From NCBI RefSeq assembly GCF_003369835.1, contig NZ_QPMJ01000002.1:434001-498000 (forward strand): DNA of 64,000 nucleotides, read 5' to 3'. Shown here piece by piece: positions 25,674-35,314 of the stretch. The stretch comes from Halorussus rarus. GTDB taxonomy: Archaea > Halobacteriota > Halobacteria > Halobacteriales > Haladaptataceae. A model generated the notes under the pieces. It was not told the DNA's origin. It did no database searches and saw only the letters and a program-made list of their open reading frames with translations. The position numbers were made by a program, and so were the translations under genes. The stretch's first letter is position 1, and each line of letters starts with the position of its first letter.

Positions 25674-26786
25674 ATGACCAAGCAGGACCGCCTCGACGCC
25701 TACCTCGCGGAGCACGACCTCGAAGCCGTCTGGTTCGCCCGACCCAACTCGTTCGCGTGGCTCACCGGCGCCAGCAACGTGGTCGACCGCGAGGGCGTCG
25801 TCGGCGAGGCCGCGGTGGGGTACGACGGCGACGGCCTCGAGGTGGTGACGAACAACATCGAGGCCGACCGCCTGCGCGAGGAGGAACTGCCCGACGACGT
25901 CCCCGTCACCGAGTACGACTGGTACGCGAAGTCACTTGGCGAGGCGGTCGCCGACCGCGGCCCGGAGCCGGCCGCCGCGGACTTCGACGCGCAGGGGCTG
26001 TCGTCGGTCGACGCCTCGCCGCTGCGCCAGCCCCTCACCGAGGAGGACGTCGAGAGGTACCGCGACCTGGGACGGCAGACCGCCGAAGCGCTCGAGGCGG
26101 TCTGCCGGGAACTCCAGCCCGGTGACAACGAGTCGGAGGTCGCCTCCGCGCTCCGGGTGGCGCTCGGCGCCCGGGACATCGAGGCGCCCGTGGCGCTGGT
26201 CGGCGGCGCGGAGCGCGCCCGGAAGTACCGCCACTACACGCCCACGGACGCCGAACTCGGCGAGTACGCGCTGGTGTCGGTGACGGCCGAGCGCGGCGGG
26301 CTCCACGCCAGCGCGACCCGGACCGTCGCCTTCGAGTCCGAGATGGCCGACGACGACCTGACCGAACTCGGCGAGCGCCACCACGCCGCCCGCATCGCGG
26401 AGGTGACCGCGCTGGGCGCCACGAAGGCCGTCGCCGGGCTCTCGGGCGACCCGACGAGCGTCTTCCAGGCGCTCCAGGCCGCCTACGAGCACCTGGGCTA
26501 CCCCGACGAGTGGGAACTCCACCATCAGGGCGGCGCGGCCGGTTACGCGGGCCGGGAGTGGATGGCGGCCCCCGAGATGGCCGCGTCGGCCGAGGTCACG
26601 ACCCCGATGGCCTACGCGTGGAATCCGACCGTGCAGGGCGCCAAGAGCGAGGACACGGTGCTGGTGACGGAGGACGGCTTCGAGGTGTTGACCGACACCG
26701 GGCGGTGGCCGACCAGCCCGGTCGACGCCTACGACTACGACGCCGTCGTCGAGCGCCCCGACGTGCTGGTGCAGGACGAGGCGTGA
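25674..26786 (+). CDS. M24 (pita-bread) family protein, probably lacking metal site
   Basis: 370 residues from the ATG at 25674. The N-terminal creatinase-like domain (RLDAYLAEHDLEAVWFARPN) and C-terminal pita-bread fold are recognisable. The canonical ligand positions are altered: the segment normally D-x-G...D-x-T-R-T reads VTAERGGLHASATRT, and the first acidic ligand block normally E-P-G reads AWNPTVQ, while HHQGGAAGY and the final SEDTVLVTEDGFEVL persist. Metal-dependent Xaa-Pro aminopeptidase activity is therefore doubtful. It could be a binding protein or a cofactor-free hydrolase like creatinase. Confidence 0.85.
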   Translation: MTKQDRLDAYLAEHDLEAVWFARPNSFAWLTGASNVVDREGVVGEAAVGYDGDGLEVVTNNIEADRLREEELPDDVPVTEYDWYAKSLGEAVADRGPEPAAADFDAQGLSSVDASPLRQPLTEEDVERYRDLGRQTAEALEAVCRELQPGDNESEVASALRVALGARDIEAPVALVGGAERARKYRHYTPTDAELGEYALVSVTAERGGLHASATRTVAFESEMADDDLTELGERHHAARIAEVTALGATKAVAGLSGDPTSVFQALQAAYEHLGYPDEWELHHQGGAAGYAGREWMAAPEMAASAEVTTPMAYAWNPTVQGAKSEDTVLVTEDGFEVLTDTGRWPTSPVDAYDYDAVVERPDVLVQDEA

Positions 26787-26838
26787 GACACGACTGATTT
26801 CGACATCTGACGAAAGCAAATTCGACGCGTTCGAGTAG

Positions 26839-26844
26839 TTTTTT
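26839..26844 (+). terminator. T6 tract, putative archaeal terminator of M24 gene
   Basis: Six thymines 52 bases after the M24-protein stop. Archaeal RNA polymerase terminates at such U-runs without needing a hairpin. It also precedes the malic enzyme ATG by only 26 bases, so it could overlap that gene's promoter. Confidence 0.4.
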
Positions 26845-26869
26845 GTTCTCGGACGCGGTTGGCCCGAGC

Positions 26870-29128
<2,259 letters not shown>

Positions 29129-29143
29129 CACCTTCGAGCCGAC

Positions 29144-29148
29144 TTTTT
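29144..29148 (+). terminator. T5 tract after malic enzyme
   Basis: Five thymines 16 bases after the stop codon, in otherwise GC-rich DNA; a plausible archaeal termination signal. Confidence 0.4.
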
Positions 29149-29260
29149 GTACCGGAGCAAGCTGGGACGGACGAGTCCCGTTTCTCGATTTCTTCCCATC
29201 GGGCCGGCGTCCGGGTAGCGCAGACAGTAGCTTCAACTGGGCCGCCGGCAACCAACGCAC

Positions 29261-30241
29261 ATGGAACACGCTACCGAGCGCGTCGTCCTCGCACGCCTCC
29301 CGTCGGGCGTCGATATCGCGACGACGGTCCACACCTACGACGGCGCGGCCGACGGCCCGACCGTCTACGTCCAGGCAGCCCAGCACGGCCGGGAGATAAA
29401 CGGGACCGAGACGCTCCGGCGCGTCCACGACCGGCTGCTCGACGCCGACCTGGCCGGCCGGGTGATCGCGGTCCCGGTGGCCGACCCGCTGACGTTCGAC
29501 CGGGTGTCGTACACCACGCCCGAGCAGTTGGACAGCGTCAACCCCAACATGAACCGGGTCTGGCCCGGCGACCCCGACGGCACCCTCCACGAGCGCATGG
29601 CCGCGACCCTCTGGGAGTACGTCGAAGACGCCGACGCGGTGCTGGACCTCCACACCGGGAGCGCCGACATGCTGACCCACGTCGTGTTCATGGAGGGCGA
29701 CGAGGAGTCGCGGGCGCTGGCCGAGGCGTTCGGCACCGACCTCCTGCTCTCGGAGGCGGCCGGCGAGGACGCCGACGCCGAGTGGGCCGAGCGCGACTTC
29801 GGCGGGAAGCTCCGGGTCGCGGCCGCGCGGCGGGGCGTCCCCACCGTCACGCCCGAACTGGCGCACAACAAGCGACTCGCCGAGGGCGCCGTCGAGGCGG
29901 GCGTGACGGGCACCCTGAACGCGCTCAGGCACCTCGGCCTGCTCGACGGCGAACCGGAACCGAACGGCGTCCGGTCGAGCGGCGACCCGACGCTGGCGCG
30001 AAACCACCTGGGTCGGGTCTCGGCGGTCGACTCGGGGCTGTTCCGGGCCGACCCCGACCGCGAGGTGGGCGAGCGCGTCGCGGCCGGCGAGCGCGTCGGC
30101 ACGCTCTACGACCCGGCGACCTACGAGGTGCGCCAGGCCGTCGAGACCGACCGGGCGGGCGTGCTCTACTCGCTGACCCGGGAGGCGACCGTGACCGCGG
30201 GCCAGAAGCTGCTGAGCGTCGCGCTCGTGCGCGAGGAGTGA
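29261..30241 (+). CDS. Succinylglutamate desuccinylase/aspartoacylase-family zinc hydrolase
   Basis: 326 residues. The M14-like zinc site is seen as H42-x2-E45 in AAQHGREINGTETL and a later His near residue 130 in LDLHTGSADM. The catalytic glutamate region follows (TPELAHN). The C-terminal beta domain (HLGRVSAVDSGLFRADPDREVGERVAAG in pieces) resembles a biotinyl-like barrel typical of this subfamily. Members deacylate N-acyl amino acids or cleave small amides, and the haloarchaeal substrate is not known. Single gene with promoter space of about 130 bases. Confidence 0.9.
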   Translation: MEHATERVVLARLPSGVDIATTVHTYDGAADGPTVYVQAAQHGREINGTETLRRVHDRLLDADLAGRVIAVPVADPLTFDRVSYTTPEQLDSVNPNMNRVWPGDPDGTLHERMAATLWEYVEDADAVLDLHTGSADMLTHVVFMEGDEESRALAEAFGTDLLLSEAAGEDADAEWAERDFGGKLRVAAARRGVPTVTPELAHNKRLAEGAVEAGVTGTLNALRHLGLLDGEPEPNGVRSSGDPTLARNHLGRVSAVDSGLFRADPDREVGERVAAGERVGTLYDPATYEVRQAVETDRAGVLYSLTREATVTAGQKLLSVALVREE

Positions 30242-30366
30242 GGCGACGGGGAGGAGGTAAGAGAACTGCGCGAGAGAACGACGCGAGCGGCGGAGAGAAA
30301 TCGAGGAGCGAAGAGCGGCGTCGGGAGAGTCCGTGAGTTCGGCCGGAGACGCCGAGCGAGAACCGA

Positions 30367-30627
30367 CTATCGCCGGGCCGTGACGTACAGCACGGGCGCG
30401 ACGACCAGCAGGGCGATGCCGAGGAACTTGTAGTGCAGCGGCGCCATGCTCGACGGCGTGAGGACGAACAACAAGCCGAACGCGATGCCGTTCAGCGACA
30501 GCACCTTCCGGGAGCCGAGCGGAATGACCGCCAGCACCGACAGGACGAACAGCAGCAGTAGCGCCTGCCCCACGTTGTACTTGAGCAGGAAGTCGTCGAT
30601 GAGCGGTAGTGGCACGAACCCTTGCAT
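30367..30627 (-). CDS. Small three-segment membrane protein
   Basis: 86 residues with three hydrophobic segments (ALLLLFVLSVLAVIPLGS; NGIAFGLLFVLTPSSMA; YKFLGIALLVVAPVLYVTA). I recognise it only as a conserved small haloarchaeal membrane protein. A palindromic TATA box CTTTAAAG at 30656-30663 lies 30 bases upstream of the ATG at 30627, predicting a nearly leaderless transcript. It faces the aspartoacylase-like gene. Confidence 0.75.
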   Translation of the reverse strand: MQGFVPLPLIDDFLLKYNVGQALLLLFVLSVLAVIPLGSRKVLSLNGIAFGLLFVLTPSSMAPLHYKFLGIALLVVAPVLYVTARR

Positions 30628-30655
30628 CCTTACTCGAAACTCGCCCCGAAATACC

Positions 30656-30663
30656 CTTTAAAG
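30656..30663 (-). promoter_or_regulatory. TATA box CTTTAAAG
   Basis: Clear TATA-like element at 30 bases from the small membrane-protein start; in its GC-rich setting it is the only AT-rich spot nearby. Confidence 0.55.
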
Positions 30664-30814
30664 TTCCGCTATGCCGCCGCCGGCGACGGCTCGGCGGACT
30701 ATCGCAGAAGTGCGGGCACCGTGGGAAGCGAGTCTCGACGTCGGAGAGTCGGGGTGGCGCCGCCCGTCGCCGGACGAACGCGGCGGCGACCGCCGAGGGA
30801 CGGCGAGCCAACGA

Positions 30815-31015
30815 TTAGCCGGGCGTCTCGCCGAGGTCGAGGGGGCGGACCCAGACGTACCAGACGATCAGCACCGCGGTGAGGTAGCCGGTGACCCAGA
30901 TTGCCGTCCCGAGGGCCGCGTAGCCGGCCGCCGTCAGCGCGTACTTGAGCAGCCCCGGCACGATGACGCCGAGCGCGAGCGCCAGCCCGAGGCGGACCTT
31001 CTCGCCGACGCCCAT
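30815..31015 (-). CDS. 66-residue two-segment membrane protein
   Basis: Starts at the ATG at 31015: MGVGEKVRLGLALALGVIVP and has two hydrophobic stretches (LALALGVIVPGLLKYALTAA; LGTAIWVTGYLTAVLIVWYVW). No motif is recognised. The open frame continues far upstream, but beyond this ATG its composition is that of an antisense shadow. Likely a small membrane protein conserved in haloarchaea; confidence is moderate because it is short. Confidence 0.6.
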   Translation of the reverse strand: MGVGEKVRLGLALALGVIVPGLLKYALTAAGYAALGTAIWVTGYLTAVLIVWYVWVRPLDLGETPG

Positions 31016-31429
31016 CAGCGACCACCGGTGTTGCGTCGCGTCATGCCCGGCGGTAGGAACTCCCGACAGGTCAACTACTCGGTTCGACTCGACGGTCGGT
31101 CTCGACGCGGAGGACCGAAAAGCGGGGGACGGGCGAGGCGACGCGGCAACCACGTCGACTGACTGGTTGTGGCGTGCGTGGCGAGATGACAGGTGCCTAT
31201 CCGCGGTGCGGCGCGACGGGCGTCGCACGCCACGTTTCGGTCGTCCCACCAGAAGGCTAAAAGGCTCGCTAATTGCACACAATAGTGCTCCGTACCGATA
31301 CACGTCGCTCCCGATTTCGAGGTGCGGTCCCGCCCACGGCGACCCTCGTCTGGTACCGACCTCCAGGGGCGGTGGCGTCCGCCGACCGGGCGACCACAGT
31401 TTCTTGGTGACCCCCTGCGAACGCCGACC
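31016..31429. other. Intergenic region between divergent membrane-protein genes
   Basis: No gene is recognised. It includes an AT-richer segment near 31252-31290 (aaggctaaaaggctcgctaa and a nearby cacaatagtg) that could be a promoter, though it is about 140 bases from the gene at 31430. A small unannotated gene or untranslated leader cannot be excluded. Confidence 0.35.
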
Positions 31430-32611
31430 ATGCGACGTCTCGCGACCGCGACGCTGCTCGCGCTGGCGCTCGCGGCGGCGCTGGTCGGGCCGGGCGCGAG
31501 CGTGACGGCCGACGGGTCGTCGAGTCCGACGCTGGTCGAGGTCGGCGACGCCCGGCTCTGGCCGTACGTCGGCCCCGACCCGTCGTTCGAACGACGGGCG
31601 AGCGCCATCAACGTCGTCGTCCGCGACGACCCCGTCCGGGTCCGTCGATACCTCGCCGGGCGGGGCGAGTGGAACCGGAGCGACGACGAGCGGGTCGCCG
31701 ACGTGCAGAACGAGTCCGGCCTGGTGGCCGACCAGCGCGTCCCGTGGCGCGACGCCCCGGGCGCGCACCGCTACGTCTACGTCGCGGACCGGGGCTGGAC
31801 GACCGAGCGCTACCAGCTCCACCGGGGCACCTACTTCGGCGCCCGCGACCACCTCCGGGCGTACGGCCCCCGCAGCGGTGACTGGACCGCGATCCAGGCC
31901 CACGCCGAGCACTGGGACTGGTTCACCATCACCCACACGGTCGGCAGCGTCGAGGACGCCCAGCGACGGGTCGAGGCCCCGTTCCTCGGCGACTCGGCGT
32001 TCGATGTCCGGCGGGTGTACTACGCCAACGGCGACACCTACGACGCCGACGGCTGGACCACGGTGGTCGCGCTGGCGCTGGCGCCCCTGCTTGCCCGGCG
32101 ACGACTCCTGAGTGCGGTCGGCCGTCTCCGGTCGCTCGCCACCCAGCGCAACCGCCGCCGGGTCGCCCTCGCGGGTGCGCTCGTCGCCCTCCCGCTGGTC
32201 GTGCGTCTCGGCGGCGTCCTCTTCGAGCGACACCTCCGGTGGGTGTCGCCCGACGCGGTGGTGGCGCTGTGGTACCCGGTGCTGGTCGGGGGCGTCCCGC
32301 TGGCGGCCGTCGTACTGGGCCGACGGGTCCGGTCGGCGCCGGCCGGCGCGCTCGCGGCGCTCGGGTTCGGCACCGGCGTGGTGCTCGACTACGCCTACCT
32401 CGGGGTGACCATGCTGCCGATTCCGGTCGCGGCCCACCGCGCGGTCGCGGTGATGGCGGTCGGCCTCCTCGCCGCCGGCGCGGGCGCGAGGTCCGACCGG
32501 GACGTCGGCGCGGAGTCGGAGCGCAGACTGGGAGACGCCCAGCGCACGACGATCTTCTGGGCGGGCGCGGCGCTGTGGCTCCTGGTCGTGCTCGCGGGGC
32601 ATCTGGTCTGA
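31430..32611 (+). CDS. Exported-N-terminus membrane protein, unknown function
   Basis: 393 residues from the ATG at 31430. A signal peptide (RRLATATLLALALAAALVGP) leads into a 170-residue extracytoplasmic domain rich in Arg, Tyr and Trp (TERYQLHRGTYFGARDHLRA; HWDWFTITHTVGSVEDAQRR), then about six membrane segments with Arg-rich loops. It resembles haloarchaeal conserved membrane proteins with a periplasm-facing N-domain; no enzyme motif is visible. It is followed by a short VOC gene. Confidence 0.75.
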   Translation: MRRLATATLLALALAAALVGPGASVTADGSSSPTLVEVGDARLWPYVGPDPSFERRASAINVVVRDDPVRVRRYLAGRGEWNRSDDERVADVQNESGLVADQRVPWRDAPGAHRYVYVADRGWTTERYQLHRGTYFGARDHLRAYGPRSGDWTAIQAHAEHWDWFTITHTVGSVEDAQRRVEAPFLGDSAFDVRRVYYANGDTYDADGWTTVVALALAPLLARRRLLSAVGRLRSLATQRNRRRVALAGALVALPLVVRLGGVLFERHLRWVSPDAVVALWYPVLVGGVPLAAVVLGRRVRSAPAGALAALGFGTGVVLDYAYLGVTMLPIPVAAHRAVAVMAVGLLAAGAGARSDRDVGAESERRLGDAQRTTIFWAGAALWLLVVLAGHLV

Positions 32612-32677
32612 GCGCCCGGACCGACACCGCGAGGACCGTCCGGCGGGTTTTTGCTGTCTGCCGCCGATACAGCTCGC

Positions 32678-33028
32678 ATGAGCGCCATCACCTTCTTCGC
32701 CACGACCGACCTGGAGCGCATCGTCGAGTTCTACACCGGGACCGTCGGTGCGACCGTCTGGCTCGAGCAGCCCGACTGCACGATCCTGAAGTACGACAAC
32801 CAGCTCCTGGGCTTCTGCGAGCGCGAGACCGCCGACACCGAGGGCATCGTGACGTTCGTCTACCCCGACCGCGAGGGCGTCGACGAGATGTTCGAGGTAC
32901 TCGCGGACCGTGTCCGCGAGGAACCGCACGAGAACGACCGGTACGACATCTACCAGTTCTTCGCCGAGGACCCGGACGGGCGTGCGGTGGAGTTCCAGAC
33001 GTTCCTCCACCCGACCGACGAGGTGTAG
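32678..33028 (+). CDS. VOC (glyoxalase/bleomycin resistance) family protein
   Basis: 116 residues from the ATG at 32678. The paired beta-alpha-beta-beta-beta units of the vicinal oxygen chelate fold are seen in ITFFATTDLERIVEFYTGTV and EDPDGRAVEFQTFLH. Members include metal-dependent lyases, dioxygenases and binding proteins; the C-terminal E of AVEFQ is a usual metal ligand. The substrate is unknown. A start nine codons earlier is possible but less likely. Confidence 0.88.
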   Translation: MSAITFFATTDLERIVEFYTGTVGATVWLEQPDCTILKYDNQLLGFCERETADTEGIVTFVYPDREGVDEMFEVLADRVREEPHENDRYDIYQFFAEDPDGRAVEFQTFLHPTDEV

Positions 33029-33164
33029 CGCCGAACGCCCTGTCGCGCCGACCGCACCCGGTGGCGGCCGGGCCGTCGGGACCGCCGAATCGCACAGCGA
33101 TGCGGCCGACTCCCGCAACTGCCGTGGCCGCACGGCCTGCGGGACTTGCGGGGTCGAGAAGCGA

Positions 33165-33938
33165 TCAGAGCAGCGACTCGACGTCTGCGATCGAGTCGAC
33201 GACGTGGTCGGGTGACACGTCCGAGGCGTCCGCGTCCGCCCGGGTCGCGATGCCGGAGAGCGCGAGCGCGGTCGTCATGCCGGCGCGCTCGCCGAGCGCG
33301 AGGTCGGTGTCCAGCCGGTCGCCCACGATCAGGATCTCCGCCCCGCGACCCGAGACCCGCGACTCGACCGCCTCCGCGGCGGTCCGGCCGGGCTTGCCGA
33401 GCATCGCGTCGGGGTCGCGGTCCGCGGCCTCCGCGACCGCGGCCACGATGGCGCCCGACCCCGGCACCGGCCGGTCGGCCGCCGGGATGGTGCGGTCGGG
33501 GTCGGTCGCCACGAAGGCCGCGCCGTCCAGCGCCCACAGCGCCGCCCGGAGACGGTCGTAGGTGAACTCGCGGTCGACCGAGACCACGACGACCGCGGCA
33601 TCGTCTGGGTCCTCGACCAGCGGGACGCCGCGGGCGGCCAACATCTCGCGCAGGCCGGGCTCGCCGACGAGGAAGGTTGCGGCGTCGGGGTGCTCGGCCG
33701 CGACGTAGTCGGCGGTCAGCGACCCGGAGGTCACGACGTCGTCGGGCCCGACCGCGAAGCCGAGATCTCCGAGCCAGTCGGCGTAGTCGGCCGGCGATCG
33801 AGTCGGGTTGTTCGACAGCAGGAGGACGTCGAGGCCGCGCTCTCGGAGGCGGTCGACCGCCGCGACCGCGCCCGGAATCGGCTCGCCGCCGCGGACCAGG
33901 GTGCCGTCGACGTCGAGGACGACGCTCTCGATTGGCAT
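33165..33938 (-). CDS. HAD-IIA family hydrolase (NagD/PGPase-like)
   Basis: 257 residues from the ATG at 33938. HAD motif I is VVLDVDGTLVRGG (nucleophile D9, acid D11), motif II LLLSNNPTRS, motif III lysine in LGKPGRTAAE, motif IV GDRLDTDLALGERAGM. The large C2-type cap (between motifs II and III) defines subclass IIA, which acts on sugar phosphates, p-nitrophenyl phosphate or phosphoglycolate. The true substrate is not predictable. Confidence 0.92.
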   Translation of the reverse strand: MPIESVVLDVDGTLVRGGEPIPGAVAAVDRLRERGLDVLLLSNNPTRSPADYADWLGDLGFAVGPDDVVTSGSLTADYVAAEHPDAATFLVGEPGLREMLAARGVPLVEDPDDAAVVVVSVDREFTYDRLRAALWALDGAAFVATDPDRTIPAADRPVPGSGAIVAAVAEAADRDPDAMLGKPGRTAAEAVESRVSGRGAEILIVGDRLDTDLALGERAGMTTALALSGIATRADADASDVSPDHVVDSIADVESLL

Positions 33939-34452
33939 GAGCGGGGGTTCGGGGGCGAGGCTCAAGGGTCTGTCCGCTGGCGGTGCAGGGCCGAATCACG
34001 CCGACGCGGTATCATCCGCTGTCATTGAACTTCCAGGGGGGTCGGCCTCACGGTAAGTACCGCAGGTCGAGACTGTCCGGCGCACTCGACGTCGCACTGG
34101 AGGGCCGAAGCCGATGCCAGTTTGGGGCAGTGGGACGGGATGCCAGCCCGGGAGGACAGCGCGGATGGTAGGGTGGACAACAGTGGGCGGCTGTCTCCGT
34201 TCGGTCCGAATCACGGGTCTTCTATAGTCTTTCTGCTAACCAATTCTGGCAGGTCGCCCGAGTGACGTCTCACGCAGCGCTCTCGACTCAGTCCCGAACG
34301 CTGCGAGAATCGCGTTCACCGCGCCGAAGCGGAACTGAGAGTCTCGACGGCTGGCGGAACACCCGTCGCTGGGAACGGTTGAAGCCGAAGATAGGTGGCT
34401 GGGGAGTTGAGGTCCCAGTTTCCTCCCGGCCAGTGGCCGGGTGGAATGGAGG
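33939..34452. other. Non-coding region between HAD gene and tRNA-Ile
   Basis: Around 510 bases without a supportable gene. Composition is less GC-biased than the flanks. Hairpin-capable words occur near 34425-34445 (cccggccagtggccggg), which follow the tRNA on its strand and could help 3' processing or termination. I found no partial copy of the tRNA that would mark an attachment site. Confidence 0.45.
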
Positions 34453-34526
34453 TGGGCCAACGCGGATTTGAACCGCGAACCTCCCGGTTATCAGCCGAGC
34501 GCTCAACCTGATTGAGCTATTGGCCC
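34453..34526 (-). tRNA. tRNA-Ile (GAU)
   Basis: 74 bases. The acceptor stem pairs GGGCCAA with TTGGCCC and has discriminator A (complement of 34453). D-arm GCTCAATCAGGTTGAGC, anticodon loop CTGATAA with GAT at plus-strand 34490-34492, and T-arm CGCGGTTCAAATCCGCG are all regular. No intron and no encoded CCA. A TATA-like CGCTTAAACATA on this strand (plus 34557-34568) lies about 35 bases upstream. Confidence 0.96.
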
Positions 34527-34556
34527 AGGTGAGCGCATTCACTGGTTGCGGCCATG

Positions 34557-34568
34557 TATGTTTAAGCG
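34557..34568 (-). promoter_or_regulatory. TATA-like promoter of tRNA-Ile
   Basis: CGCTTAAACATA on the minus strand, 31-42 bases before the mature tRNA 5' end; the spacing suits a short 5' leader removed by RNase P. Confidence 0.55.
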
Positions 34569-34637
34569 TTTCCTTTCGGTGTCAGTTCGGCACGCCCTCA
34601 CTGGGTTTCTCCCGAGAAGGCGGTCGCAGTTCCCGGT

Positions 34638-35207
34638 CTACTTCTCCTCGTCGTCCTCGAACTCGATGTCGTAGGAGTCGTCGTCTACCCGATAGGTGTC
34701 GTCGGATCCGTCGGCCCGGTTCGCGCTTCCGCCCGTACCGGGTCCGCCCGCGCCGGTGCTCGACCCGCTCGCGCCGACGTCCTCGGCGTTGGGGAACCCG
34801 AAGGTGTAGACGTTGCCGGAGGCGAACCCGCCGGTCTTCTTCTCGACGTAGGGCTTGACGACCCACTTCTGGACCGCTTCGCGCACGAGAATGCGCGAGG
34901 GCGGGAACGCCAGCAGGAACCCGACGGCGTCGGTGACCAGGCCGGGCGTGAGCAGGAACGCGCCCGCGGCGATGAGCAGCGCGCCGTCGGTCAGTTCGTC
35001 GGCCGGGACCTCGCCCTCGGCGAGGGTCCCCTGGAGGCGCCGGACGGTGTGGCGGCCCTCGGCCCGGACGAACAGCGTCCCGACCAGCGCGGTCAGGACG
35101 ACCAGCGCGACCGTGAGGACCGCGCCGAGTTGCGACGCCACGACGACGAGGAACAGCGCGTCCAGCAGCGGGATGAGCAGGAGTGCGATCAGTGCGCGTT
35201 TGAGCAT
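34638..35207 (-). CDS. fxsA: FxsA-family membrane protein
   Basis: 189 residues. The FxsA domain covers about 1-115: LLLIPLLDALFLVVVASQLG, TALVGTLFVRAEGRHTVRR and LIAAGAFLLTPGLVTDAVGF are characteristic. In E. coli FxsA interferes with F-phage exclusion by binding PifA, but the family's normal role is unknown. The archaeal tail (about 135-189) is acidic with Gly/Ser (GASGSSTGAGGPGTGGSAN) and probably disordered in the cytoplasm. Confidence 0.92.
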   Translation of the reverse strand: MLKRALIALLLIPLLDALFLVVVASQLGAVLTVALVVLTALVGTLFVRAEGRHTVRRLQGTLAEGEVPADELTDGALLIAAGAFLLTPGLVTDAVGFLLAFPPSRILVREAVQKWVVKPYVEKKTGGFASGNVYTFGFPNAEDVGASGSSTGAGGPGTGGSANRADGSDDTYRVDDDSYDIEFEDDEEK

Positions 35208-35314
35208 CGGTCCGTTCTTGTCCGGGTGTAGACGTTCGCGCCCTAAAGCCCTTTAGGTGGCCGGTCTCCGCGGACATCCGTACGCTTTTCATCGCCGACG
35301 GGCTCTCTCCGCCC

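Noticed and set aside
31040-31320. Small gene upstream of the membrane protein at 31430
   Set aside because: Frames here lack codon bias, recognisable motifs and a placed promoter.
34027-34526. tRNA-Ile as integration site of a mobile element
   Set aside because: No integrase, no duplicate of the tRNA 3' end and normal housekeeping genes on both sides.
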